Below are positions 15,198 to 24,008 of a DNA stretch of 25,909 nt, one piece after another. This DNA comes from CAZCBJ01 sp964496705 (GTDB lineage: Bacteria; Chloroflexota; Anaerolineae; Anaerolineales; Anaerolineaceae): contig CAZCBJ010000030.1 of NCBI GenBank assembly GCA_964496705.1, positions 1 to 25,909 of the forward strand, written 5' to 3'. Both the position numbers and the translations under genes were made by a program. Within the stretch, counting starts at the first letter, position 1. Each line of letters begins with the position of its first letter. The notes below the pieces were generated by a model. That model saw only the letters and a list, made by a program, of their open reading frames with translations, did not search any database and was not told where the DNA came from.

Positions 15198-15245
15198 GCG
15201 GGTCTGTGCTTTAAACAACCCATTTGATCATGCACCCAGACCCGC
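15198..15245. repeat. Inverted repeat GCGGGTCTG / CAGACCCGC
   Basis: Nine-base perfect arms at 15198-15206 and 15237-15245 enclose a 30-base AT-richer loop. A similar pair with GGGCGGGTCT / AGACCCGCCC arms is at 23783-23867, so this may be a second dispersed hairpin family in this genome. Confidence 0.6.
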
Positions 15246-15258
15246 CGCTGCGCTGTGT

Positions 15259-15283
15259 TCAACCTGCGGGAGGTTGATTTTTT
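15259..15283 (+). terminator. Candidate intrinsic terminator, plus strand
   Basis: A perfect 7-base stem TCAACCT / AGGTTGA with loop GCGGG is followed by six T. In this orientation it would end rightward transcripts arriving from the NYN region before they run into the convergent protease gene. It overlaps the last codon region of that gene. Confidence 0.5.
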
Positions 15284-18200
15284 ACTTACACACCACCTTC
15301 CGCGCCCCCGCCCACGCGCTGGGATTGGTGCCATTCGCCTTCACCCGCCAGTAGAGCGTCTTGTTGGCCGGCAGGTTTGCGGTCGGCGTGTAGGTCGAAG
15401 CGCTCACCACCTTGTTGACCAGCAGCGAGCTGAAGGTGGCGTAGGCTGAGACCTGGATGGTGTAACCGGTCGCGCCGGGCACATCGCTCCAATCAAAAAC
15501 CGGGCGCAGCCCCGTCACCACTGCGCCGTCCGCCGGGCTGAGCAGCGCAGGCATCGGCAGCGCCGTGCGCAGCGAGCGGTAGGCGCTCCAGGTGCTGTAC
15601 TGCCCCAGCGTGTTGAAGGCGCGCACCCGCCAGTAGTATCGGGTATTCGGCGTCAGGCTGAACGTCAGTGTGTACTCCGAATTGGTCTGCCCAGCCACAT
15701 TCTGATTCACCACCAGCGCGCTGAACCCCGTGTCCGTCGCCACCTGCACCTGGTAGCGGTCAAAGACCGTCCCCGCCGGCAGCGTCGCGTTACCCCAGTC
15801 CAGCCGCGGGCGGTAGTCGTACAGCAGCGCCCCGCTCGCCGGAGAGACCAGCGCCGGAATACCCGGCGGGTTGGGCGTGGTGAAGCTGCCCACCGCCGAC
15901 CACGCGCTCGGATTCGCCCCGTTGGCCTTCACCCGCCAGTACAGCAGCCTGTTGGCCGGCAGGTCAGCCGTCGGCGTGTACGCCGAGACCGCCGCCGTGG
16001 TGCTGACCAGCGTCGAGCTGAACGTGGCATACGAGGAAACCTGGATGGTGTACGAGGTCGCCCCGCTCACATCCCCCCAATCGAAGTCCGGCCGCCGCGC
16101 CAGCGCTGTCGTCCCGTTCCCCGGCGCGCTCAGCACCGGCGGGGTCATCGCTGTGCGGAAAGAGAGGTAAGCCGCCCAGGTGCTGTACTCCCCCAGCGTG
16201 TTGAACGCCCGCACCCGCCAGTAGTATCGGGTATTCGGCGTCAGGCTGAACGTCAGTGTGTACTCCGAATTGGTCTGCCCAGCCACATTCTGATTCACCA
16301 CCAGCGCGCTGAACCCCGTGTCCGTCGCCACCTGCACCTGGTAGCGGTCAAAGACCGTCCCCGCCGGCAGCGTCGCGTTACCCCAGTCCAGCCGCGGGCG
16401 GTAGTCGTACAGCAGCGCCCCGCTCGCCGGAGAGACCAGCGCCGGAATACCCGGCGGGTTGGGCGTGGTGAAGCTGCCCACCGCCGACCACGCGCTCGGA
16501 TTCGCCCCGTTGGCCTTCACCCGCCAGTACAGCAGCCTGTTGGCCGGCAGGTCAGCCGTCGGCGTGTACGCCGAGACCGCCGCCGTGGCGCTGACCAGCG
16601 TCGAGCTGAACGTGACGTACGAGGAAACCTGGATGGTGTACGAGGTCGCCCCGCTCACATCCCCCCAGTCAAAGTCCGGCCGCCGCGCCAGCGTCGTCGT
16701 CCCATTCCCCGGCGCGCTCAGCACCGGCGGCACCATCGCCGTGCGGAAATACCACACCGCCGACCACGGCCCGTCAATCTCATCCGCGCTGCGCCCCAGC
16801 ACCCGCCAGTAGTACTTGGTGTTGGGCAGCAGCGGAGCGGGGGTGAAATTGGAAACATCCGTCCAGGTATCCACCACCAGGCTGGTGTCGAATAGATTGG
16901 TGGTGGCCACCTGCACGCGGTAGCGCACCGCGCGCGCCGCGTTGCCCCAGTCGAGCAGCGGCGTGTAGTTGGTCAGCAGCGCGTTGCTGGCCGGCGAGGT
17001 CAGCACTGGCGCGGCCGGCGGCAGCGACAGGCGCAGGTTGAACTCCAGCGCCCCGCCCGCCTGCGCGCCCAGCTCGCCTTCCGCCAAAACCTTGGCCTCC
17101 GGCGGCGCAGCCTGTTGCCCGCCCTCCGGCGCCACGGCGATCACGCCAGCGTACTGGCTCACGCCAAGATAATATTTCGTCCCCGCCGTCACCACCGCCG
17201 ACAGCGCCGAAGCCATGTTCCACACCGCCGGAACCCCCTCCCAGCCGATGTCGTCGTTGCACGCCACCGCCGTCAGACTGCCGGGCGTCCCCTTCCACAC
17301 CCCCAGGATGGTGTCGTAGCTGCTGCCGCGCGTGTCGACAAAGATGGTGCCGCTGCTGGCTGGCGTGTACTGGTACCACACCGAAGCGTTGCCCGCCAGC
17401 AGTTTGCACGCCGTCAGCGCCGGGTCGCTGGCCGCCCTGGTGGCGTAGGTGGTGTCCTGCGATTTGTGATAGGGCGTGGCGCTAACCACAAACGGCGCGC
17501 CGATGTCATCATTGGCCGGCGGCGGACAGGCCGCCGTGCGGACGGTGATGTGCGCCGACCGCGCCGACTCGCCGTTGGCGTTGTAGGAACTCACCTGGTA
17601 GAAGTAATCCGTGTTGCAGCTCAGCCTGCTGTCGGTGTAGGTGGTTGCGTTGGCGCCGGTGCTGGCCAGGTAATAGAAGTCCACCACCCCGCCCTGCTCG
17701 CCCCACTTATACAGCTTGTAGCCGCTCTCGTTGGCCACGTCATCCCAGGCCAGCCCGACTGAATTGTGGCTGACGCTCTGCGCGCGCAGGTTGGCCGGCG
17801 TGGCCGGCGGCAGGCTGGGCGAGCTGTTGTTGCTCACCGTCACGGTGAAGGTGCTGGCTGTCGCGGCGCTGACCGAGATGGTGATGCTGCCGGCGCCGCT
17901 GAAGGTCTGCCCGACCGTCCACATCCCCCCCGTGCCGCCGTTGCTGCCCTGCAGCGTGGCCGGGATCTTGGCGTCGGTGGTCACGCGGTGGATGATCACC
18001 GCGCTGCCCGGCAGGTGCTTGTCATAGCCGCTGGTGGCGGCGTAGCCGGTTTTGAAGCGCGCCTCCACCGTGTAGAAATCAGTCGCCGAGCCGTTGACCG
18101 GCGCTTTGACCAGCAGCGGATTGCTGCTGCCCGGTAGGTTCAGGCGGTCCAGCGTCAACGTGGCGCTCGACCCCGGCGCCACCGTCACCACGCGCCCGGC

Positions 18201-19337
18201 CGGGATCCAGCCCGCCAGCGTCAGATGATAGGCGATGGTATCCTGGGGCATCTGCCCGTAGGTGCCGTCGTAGAAACCCGTCCAGCCGGCGCTCATCACG
18301 TCCCACTGGTTATCATAGGTGGCGGTGTAGTGCGAGTGCGGGAAGCCGAAGGAATGGCCCATCTCATGGGCGATGACGGTGATGTTGCTGTAGCCCCACG
18401 GCGGTTCCCAGGTCATCGGCCAGGCCTTGTAGGTGCCGTCGAGCGTCAGCACATGCGTCCCGCCCCAGGCATAGCCGTCCAGCTCGGCGTTGAACATCAG
18501 GTTGATGCCGTGATAATTGTTGAAGTTGACCACCGGGTCGGCCACTGCGGTGCAATCCTTAGCGGCGCGGTCGAAATTCAGGCTGCCGCTAACAATGTAA
18601 TAGGAGCGCGGCTGGGGCAGCGTGTACCAGCCGAGCGCCCCGCTGCCGCTCAGGTTGATGTTGTTGTACGAAACCTCGCGCCAGTAGTGATCCAGCCCCG
18701 GCCAGGCATTGGCGTACATGCCCTGGAAGTAGGCCAGGTTCTTGGGTTCGTCGGCCACATCGTTGAACTTGCACAGGATGGAAATGTAGGCCTTGCTGCC
18801 GGTCACCGCCTGGGCGCTCAGCTCGCCGCCAGCGTCATCCGGCGACAGCGCCAGCGACTGCGCCGCCAGCTCCCCGCCGCTCTCCAGGTTGTCCTGGTCC
18901 AGCGGGATGATCCAATCGCCCGCCGCCTCCACCTGCCGTCCGCGCAGCGCCAGCAGCTCCTCGTAGCTCACCGGCAGCCCTTCGCCAAAGTCCAGCCGCA
19001 CCTCAGCCCCCAGCGGTGTGGTCAGGTAAGCCTGAAAGACCGGCTCCAGCCCGCTGTCCGGCGCGCCATCCCCCCAGCGCAGCCCCAGCTCGCCGCTGAC
19101 CATCCCGGGCAGCCCGGCGCCCTCCGCCGGTGGTTCGGAACCCTGTGTGGGCGGCTCGGCATCCTCCCCCGTTGGCTCAAGGCTGTCTGGCGTCAGCTCG
19201 CTGTTCTCAGCGGGCGGTTCACCGGCTGTGTCCGGCGGCTGCCCATCCTGCGCCGCCGCGGGCACGGCCAGGCTGGCGAGCAGAAACAGGATCAACAACG
19301 GGATGAGCAGCAGGGTTGGCTTGGAATGCAATCTCAT
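15282..19337 (-). CDS. Secreted metzincin-type (M11-like) protease with FN3-like modules
   Basis: This 1351-residue exported protein has a signal peptide at 1-30 (MRLHSKPTLLLIPLL...AAAQ) and an acidic Pro/Glu-rich linker to about 80. The protease domain carries HEMGHSFGFPH (324-334; zinc ligands H324, H328, H334, catalytic E325) and a Met-turn-like DVMSAGW (M348). The HExxHxxGxxH signature fits metzincins, closest in feel to gametolysin-type M11; immune-inhibitor-A M6 lacks the third His. Then come an FN3 domain (about 510-605), a PPC-like beta domain (about 605-745), and six FN3-like modules of about 95-105 residues (about 776-1351). No sortase signal, membrane anchor or dockerin is visible, so it is probably released or non-covalently bound. 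ATG 19337 has GGAGA upstream; an open extension to 19382 lacks both a good RBS and signal logic. Confidence 0.87.
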   Translation of the reverse strand: MRLHSKPTLLLIPLLILFLLASLAVPAAAQDGQPPDTAGEPPAENSELTPDSLEPTGEDAEPPTQGSEPPAEGAGLPGMVSGELGLRWGDGAPDSGLEPVFQAYLTTPLGAEVRLDFGEGLPVSYEELLALRGRQVEAAGDWIIPLDQDNLESGGELAAQSLALSPDDAGGELSAQAVTGSKAYISILCKFNDVADEPKNLAYFQGMYANAWPGLDHYWREVSYNNINLSGSGALGWYTLPQPRSYYIVSGSLNFDRAAKDCTAVADPVVNFNNYHGINLMFNAELDGYAWGGTHVLTLDGTYKAWPMTWEPPWGYSNITVIAHEMGHSFGFPHSHYTATYDNQWDVMSAGWTGFYDGTYGQMPQDTIAYHLTLAGWIPAGRVVTVAPGSSATLTLDRLNLPGSSNPLLVKAPVNGSATDFYTVEARFKTGYAATSGYDKHLPGSAVIIHRVTTDAKIPATLQGSNGGTGGMWTVGQTFSGAGSITISVSAATASTFTVTVSNNSSPSLPPATPANLRAQSVSHNSVGLAWDDVANESGYKLYKWGEQGGVVDFYYLASTGANATTYTDSRLSCNTDYFYQVSSYNANGESARSAHITVRTAACPPPANDDIGAPFVVSATPYHKSQDTTYATRAASDPALTACKLLAGNASVWYQYTPASSGTIFVDTRGSSYDTILGVWKGTPGSLTAVACNDDIGWEGVPAVWNMASALSAVVTAGTKYYLGVSQYAGVIAVAPEGGQQAAPPEAKVLAEGELGAQAGGALEFNLRLSLPPAAPVLTSPASNALLTNYTPLLDWGNAARAVRYRVQVATTNLFDTSLVVDTWTDVSNFTPAPLLPNTKYYWRVLGRSADEIDGPWSAVWYFRTAMVPPVLSAPGNGTTTLARRPDFDWGDVSGATSYTIQVSSYVTFSSTLVSATAAVSAYTPTADLPANRLLYWRVKANGANPSAWSAVGSFTTPNPPGIPALVSPASGALLYDYRPRLDWGNATLPAGTVFDRYQVQVATDTGFSALVVNQNVAGQTNSEYTLTFSLTPNTRYYWRVRAFNTLGEYSTWAAYLSFRTAMTPPVLSAPGNGTTALARRPDFDWGDVSGATSYTIQVSSYATFSSTLVSTTAAVSAYTPTADLPANRLLYWRVKANGANPSAWSAVGSFTTPNPPGIPALVSPASGALLYDYRPRLDWGNATLPAGTVFDRYQVQVATDTGFSALVVNQNVAGQTNSEYTLTFSLTPNTRYYWRVRAFNTLGQYSTWSAYRSLRTALPMPALLSPADGAVVTGLRPVFDWSDVPGATGYTIQVSAYATFSSLLVNKVVSASTYTPTANLPANKTLYWRVKANGTNPSAWAGARKVVCK
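15621..16588. repeat. 588-bp tandem duplication inside the protease gene
   Basis: Bases 15621-16000 recur identically at 16209-16588, an offset of 588 bases (196 codons, two FN3-like modules). Similarity continues with scattered substitutions to about 16150/16740. A 380-base perfect match indicates very recent duplication or gene conversion. It is also a place where short-read assembly could collapse or expand the copy number. Confidence 0.9.
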
Positions 19338-19469
19338 GGGCGTCTCCGCAAATCTATGCGAATAGCTTTTTCTTCCCCGCACAGCCGTTCTCCTTCATTG
19401 TACACAATTTTTATCCGCTTTTTCATCAACCTGCCTTACACTTTTGCAACTTCCAACCTGGATGCGCAG

Positions 19470-19645
19470 ATGCACAGGATGAACAGGATTCTCTTTTTCT
19501 TTTGTTCCAATCATTCTTCCTCATCTGCGCTCCTCTGCGCCATCTGCGGATTCCTCGCTTCATGAACAGGATGCACAGGATTCTCTTTTTCTTTTATTTC
19601 AATCATTCTTCTTCACCTGCGCCGATCTGCGTCATCTGCGGATTC
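19470..19645. repeat. Two imperfect ~80-bp direct repeats upstream of the protease gene
   Basis: Two copies offset by 92 bases begin with an ACAGGAT-type motif (19476-19490 and 19568-19582). They share AGGATTCTCTTTTTCTTTT, CAATCATTCTTC and end CATCTGCGGATTC. They fill most of the spacer between the methyltransferase-like gene and the protease gene, and resemble common ACAGGATG / ATCTGCG intergenic repeats. No gene is seen in 19338-19667. Confidence 0.75.
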
Positions 19646-19667
19646 TTCTTCCTCTTCCTCTTCCGCT

Positions 19668-20150
19668 TCACCCCGGCTCAGACACCAGCCCCACATTCTT
19701 CGGCCCGCGAAACCCGAAGACCACCCGCTCATACGCCACCCCATGCTCTCGATAAAACGCCTCCACCGCCGCCACCAGCTCATCCCGCCCCAGCTTCTCC
19801 GCCGCCCAGAAGTTGCAGCACGGGATCAGGATCGCCGGGCGCAGCCTGGCCGCCTCAGCCACCGCGCGCGTCGCCTCGTCCGGGTGCAGCCCCACCACCA
19901 GGTCGTAATACCCCGCCAGCTCCGCGCGGAACTCCTCGGCGCGGTTGGGCACCCCGCGCAGCACCCACCCGCGCGGATCCACCACCTCGGCCTGGTAGTT
20001 GTACTTCTTGTTCAGGATGCGCGCCAGCAGCCCCTGCCCCCCGGCCACATCGGCAATGTAGCGCACCCCCCGCCCGTAGCGCTCGTAAATAGTATCCGCC
20101 AGCACCTCAAAGCGCTGCGGGTCGCCGTGAAAACTATGATGCTGGCTCAT
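19668..20150 (-). CDS. Rossmann methyltransferase-like protein
   Basis: The 160-residue protein has a glycine-rich loop IADVAGGQGLLARILNKKY (about 32-50) and an acidic strand-2 end (AEVVDPRG), then GLHPDEATRAVAEAA and PAILIPCCNFW. This order resembles compact class I SAM methyltransferases, including tRNA/rRNA-acting types with LHP/CC motifs after the nucleotide loop. It is short for the class, lacking the usual last strands. The ATG overlaps the 3' end of the preceding gene by 17 bases in another frame, so the two are probably co-translated. The target is unknown; an RNA substrate is a reasonable guess given the partner gene. Confidence 0.65.
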   Translation of the reverse strand: MSQHHSFHGDPQRFEVLADTIYERYGRGVRYIADVAGGQGLLARILNKKYNYQAEVVDPRGWVLRGVPNRAEEFRAELAGYYDLVVGLHPDEATRAVAEAARLRPAILIPCCNFWAAEKLGRDELVAAVEAFYREHGVAYERVVFGFRGPKNVGLVSEPG

Positions 20151-20715
20151 CCGCCGCTTTGCTCAACCAGAAGGTCTCCACGCGCTCCACCCGCCTGAAA
20201 TCGTCATCCAACACCGCCAGATCAAAGCGCTCCAGACTGCACCAGAAATCCAGCCCGGCCTGCGCCGCCTCGCGCAGCGCCGCGCGGTAGCGCGCCGCAT
20301 CGAAAGCCAGCGCGCGCGGCTGCCGCAGGTCATATTCCTCCCCCGCGCCCACGAACAGCCCCAGCCCCACGTGCGGCACGTACTCGATCGTTGTGCTGCG
20401 CTGCGGCGCTAAAATTCCGCTGTACAGGTCGTCGTGCAGCCAGATGAGCTCCTCGTTGCCCTCGCGCGGGGTCAGGAACAGCCAGTGATCCCACGACTTG
20501 ACCAGCCCGCACAGGTGCAGCGGGAAAGCCTGCCAGCGCGCCGCCACCCCCGCAGCGTGTTCAGCCAGCGCCGCGCGGCTCACCGCGCGCTCGTCCAGCG
20601 GGAAGACCAGCGGGATGTGCGCCGCCACCCGCTCCGCCGTCGGGTCGTATTTGCGCCGCAGCGCGTCGATGCGCGCGGTGTCGAAGTCGAGGAAATGGAC
20701 CAATGCGTGAAACAA
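20134..20715 (-). CDS. 2H phosphoesterase / 2'-5' RNA ligase-like protein
   Basis: The 193-residue protein matches the layout of the LigT/2H superfamily. It starts with a short strand (FHALVHFLDFD), has a first motif region FPLHLCGL (H67), a middle LHDDLYSGIL, and a second motif YVPHVGLGLF (H115). In active 2H enzymes each His is followed by x-Thr/Ser; here the residues are C69 and G117, so catalysis may be altered or lost. Family members act on 2',5' or cyclic phosphodiester bonds in RNA or nucleotides. The only credible start is TTG at 20715, with GAGAG a few bases upstream. It overlaps the methyltransferase-like gene by 17 bases, suggesting a joint RNA-related role (inference). Confidence 0.68.
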   Translation of the reverse strand: MFHALVHFLDFDTARIDALRRKYDPTAERVAAHIPLVFPLDERAVSRAALAEHAAGVAARWQAFPLHLCGLVKSWDHWLFLTPREGNEELIWLHDDLYSGILAPQRSTTIEYVPHVGLGLFVGAGEEYDLRQPRALAFDAARYRAALREAAQAGLDFWCSLERFDLAVLDDDFRRVERVETFWLSKAADEPAS

Positions 20716-20754
20716 ATTAAATCTCTCGCAACTGGCTTAAGTGTACCTCAAATT

Positions 20755-21579
20755 TTATTTTTCCTCCCCCTCCTCCATGCACAGCAGCGCCCCGGTCGCC
20801 GTGCCGGTGCCCGGCAGGTGCGGCACGCGGATATCCGCCGCGTAGAACCCCGCCACCTCCGCCAGCACCCCCCGCAGCGAGTCCAGGTCCACCAGGTGCC
20901 CGCACACCACCACCGTCGCCAGCCCCTCGGCGCGCGCCGCGTTGATCGCCACCACCGCGATCACCTGCCCCACCAGCCGCACCAGCCCCGCCGCCACGTC
21001 CGCCGGCGCCAGCCCCACCGTCTCGCGCGCCAGCCGCCCGAAGTTCACCGCGTTGGCGTTGGCCGGCAGACGCCCCACCGAGCTGCCCACCACCTCAAAC
21101 AGCGTCAGGTCAACCCGGTTGGCATCCCCCGCCTGCGCCAGCCGGTCAATCTCCAGCGGGTCGGCCGTGCCCAGCAGCAGCCGCCCCAGCCCCAGCAGCG
21201 TCCCCCCGCCCACCGCGCTGCCGGTCACGTGGGCGAACGCCCGCCCGCGCGCCGCCACCATCGCCGTGCCCGACCCCGCGCTGACCACCAGCGCCTCCTC
21301 CAGCCCCGAAAGGTGCTGCCCACCGCGCCCGATGGCGCTCATCTCGCTCACCTTGACCAACCGCACTCCACCACACTGCTCCGGCAGGCTGCGGTACTGC
21401 CCGCCGGTCACCGCGGCGCGCTCCACGCTGGCTCCGCGCTCGGCCAGCAGCGCCAGCATGCGCTCCACCTGCTCCAGCACCGGCAGCCGCATGGACGGCA
21501 CGCAGGTGTACTCCAGCTCCTCCCCGCGGCGCAGGATGACATGTGTGTTGGTGATTCCCAGGTCAATGGCAGCATTCAT
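20755..21579 (-). CDS. coaW: Type II pantothenate kinase
   Basis: This 274-residue ASKHA-fold kinase resembles Staphylococcus aureus CoaW and the eukaryotic PanK family. It catalyses ATP-dependent phosphorylation of pantothenate, the first step to CoA. Matches are the phosphate-1 loop AAIDLGITNTHV, VSAGSGTAMV, HVTGSAVGGGTLLGLGRLLLG, DPLEIDRLAQAGDANRVDL, NFGRLA, and the C-terminal VVVCGHLVDLDSLR and GTGTATGALLCMEE. The ATG at 21579 is not preceded by a Shine-Dalgarno; its upstream sequence is the heptamer array. The gene follows the acyl carrier protein and acyl-AMP ligase genes on the same strand, consistent with supply of the 4'-phosphopantetheine arm. An unknown sugar- or acid-kinase role is less likely given the near full-length match. 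Confidence 0.86.
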   Translation of the reverse strand: MNAAIDLGITNTHVILRRGEELEYTCVPSMRLPVLEQVERMLALLAERGASVERAAVTGGQYRSLPEQCGGVRLVKVSEMSAIGRGGQHLSGLEEALVVSAGSGTAMVAARGRAFAHVTGSAVGGGTLLGLGRLLLGTADPLEIDRLAQAGDANRVDLTLFEVVGSSVGRLPANANAVNFGRLARETVGLAPADVAAGLVRLVGQVIAVVAINAARAEGLATVVVCGHLVDLDSLRGVLAEVAGFYAADIRVPHLPGTGTATGALLCMEEGEEK

Positions 21580-21583
21580 GGTT

Positions 21584-21701
21584 GGTGGTCGGTTGTCAGT
21601 GGTCGGTTGTCGGTGGTTGTCAGCCGTCAGCTTTCAGCAGGATCGTTCCGTATTCCCAATTACTCATTGCGCACCACTGCTTACTTCTCACCCCTCACTC
21701 C

Positions 21702-21716
<15 letters not shown>
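21584..21716. repeat. Degenerate heptamer array E between the acyl-AMP ligase and coaW
   Basis: Plus-strand units from 21584 are GTGGTCG, GTTGTCA, GTGGTCG, GTTGTCG, GTGGTTG, TCAGCCG, TCAGCTT, TCAGCAG. After an unrelated stretch, a second set runs into the ligase stop codon: on the minus strand GAGTGAG, GAGTGAG, GGGTGAG, AAGTAAG. The ligase and larB both end in the same minus-strand string GGTAACGAGTGA, which belongs to this repeat. Confidence 0.75.
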
Positions 21717-23387
<1,671 letters not shown>

Positions 23388-23394
23388 GGCGCGG

Positions 23395-23640
23395 CTACTG
23401 GCGGGAACGGATCAGGTCAGCCAGTTGATTGAGCGTGTCGAACACGTCCGCGTTCAGCTCGGCGTCGTCAATGCGCACGCCGTACAGGTCTTCGACCATC
23501 AGCGCCACGTCCACCAGGCTGAATGAATCGATCAATCCACTCGAAATCAGCGCCTCATCCGGCTGGAGGCTGCGCCTGGGCTGCTTCAAAATTTTTTCCG
23601 CAATGTTCTGCCCCAGCGAGGTTACCAGGTCATCGGTCAT
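23395..23640 (-). CDS. Acyl carrier protein
   Basis: The 81-residue stand-alone carrier protein has the phosphopantetheine attachment Ser at S39 in SGLIDSFSLVDVALMVEDLYG. The acidic helix II that docks partner enzymes follows. Length and a single DSF motif are typical of discrete ACPs in AMP-ligase/ACP pairs rather than the housekeeping AcpP, which usually reads DSLD. The start ATG has AAGGAG five bases upstream (23646-23651 on the minus strand). It is the first gene of the run with the acyl-AMP ligase and pantothenate kinase. Confidence 0.93.
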   Translation of the reverse strand: MTDDLVTSLGQNIAEKILKQPRRSLQPDEALISSGLIDSFSLVDVALMVEDLYGVRIDDAELNADVFDTLNQLADLIRSRQ

Positions 23641-23669
23641 ACGTGCTCCTTGAAAAGAAATGGTGAGTT

Positions 23670-23685
23670 ATTATTCGTGAATAAT
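23670..23685. promoter_or_regulatory. AT-rich dyad in the ACP leader, candidate operator
   Basis: Perfect arms ATTATTC (23670-23676) and GAATAAT (23679-23685) surround GT, about 30 bases before the ACP start. AT-rich dyads are rare in this genome outside the acquired NYN region, and the position suits an operator overlapping a promoter. No factor can be named. Confidence 0.4.
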
Positions 23686-23712
23686 TCTAATGAGAGATAG
23701 GTGATGTGTTTG

Positions 23713-23746
23713 ACCCTCCCGCAGGTTTCGAAACCTGCGGGAGGGT
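23713..23746. repeat. 34-bp perfect palindrome
   Basis: The 17-base arm ACCCTCCCGCAGGTTTC (23713-23729) is followed without spacer by its exact complement (23730-23746). There is no T-run on either side, so it is not a simple intrinsic terminator. It lies upstream of the ACP promoter region. Confidence 0.9.
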
Positions 23747-23782
23747 GGAAGAAGGTTGTCATCGTGAGAAGTGAGTGAGTAG

Positions 23783-23867
23783 GGGCGGGTCTGGTCAAGC
23801 GAATTTTCCCGTCGCTTGCAACCACCTCAGGCCAACCACCGCACCCCCGCCTGGCCAAGACCCGCCC
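23783..23867. repeat. Inverted repeat GGGCGGGTCT / AGACCCGCCC with inner hairpin
   Basis: Ten-base perfect arms lie at 23783-23792 and 23858-23867. Inside, CAAGCGA (23796-23802) pairs with TCGCTTG (23812-23818). The outer arms resemble those at 15198-15245. With the palindrome at 23713 and the repeat at 23882, this fills the gene-free stretch 23641-24008. Confidence 0.65.
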
Positions 23868-23881
23868 TCCGTCTCGTCCAT

Positions 23882-23916
23882 TGTCATTGCGAGGGCGCCA
23901 GCCCGAAGCAATCTCC
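23882..23916. repeat. Short dispersed hairpin repeat, copy 2
   Basis: Nearly identical to 21-54: the same ATTGC/GCAAT and GGGC/GCCC nested arms, with one extra C in the loop. Two copies about 24 kb apart in the same orientation confirm a dispersed family. Confidence 0.8.
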
Positions 23917-24008
23917 TCTCCCCGCCCCCCCCCGCCACCCATCTGTTCAATTGTCAAAGTGCAAACCACGTCCGTCCATTCGCGGCAATCGTGCTGTCCT
24001 TCCCAACG

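Larger units (their letters stand above)
14886..15210 (-). pseudogene. 3' remnant of an unidentified gene, interrupted by a MITE-like element
   Basis: On the minus strand, the frame ending in TAA at 14886-14888 reads a plausible C-terminal helix (GEVAAEARARLERVAAALG). Removing the 205 bases between the two copies of the 11-bp direct repeat GGTTCGCGTCC restores a longer uninterrupted frame containing DPLYADANLREGFELSKLGE. That frame meets an in-frame TAA at 15211-15213, so only about 39 codons survive. I cannot name the parent gene. The high-GC, Ala/Arg/Glu-rich codon usage matches the host genome, not the AT-rich NYN gene beside it. Confidence 0.4.

Noticed and set aside
14821..15354. Plus-strand open frame through the repeat region
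   Set aside because: It runs through the MITE-like element and palindromes and into the protease 3' end. No RBS, no domain.
15282..19337. Immune-inhibitor-A (M6) assignment for the protease
   Set aside because: The third zinc His (H334) in HExxHxxGxxH is present, which favours a metzincin such as M11, although a profile search would be needed to settle it.
18225..19565. 446-codon plus-strand open frame opposite the protease gene
   Set aside because: Antisense shadow; the opposite strand encodes the HExxHxxGxxH protease with a signal peptide.
23713..23746. Intrinsic terminator
   Set aside because: The perfect palindrome has no T-run on either side and lies upstream of the ACP gene, not after a gene end on either strand.
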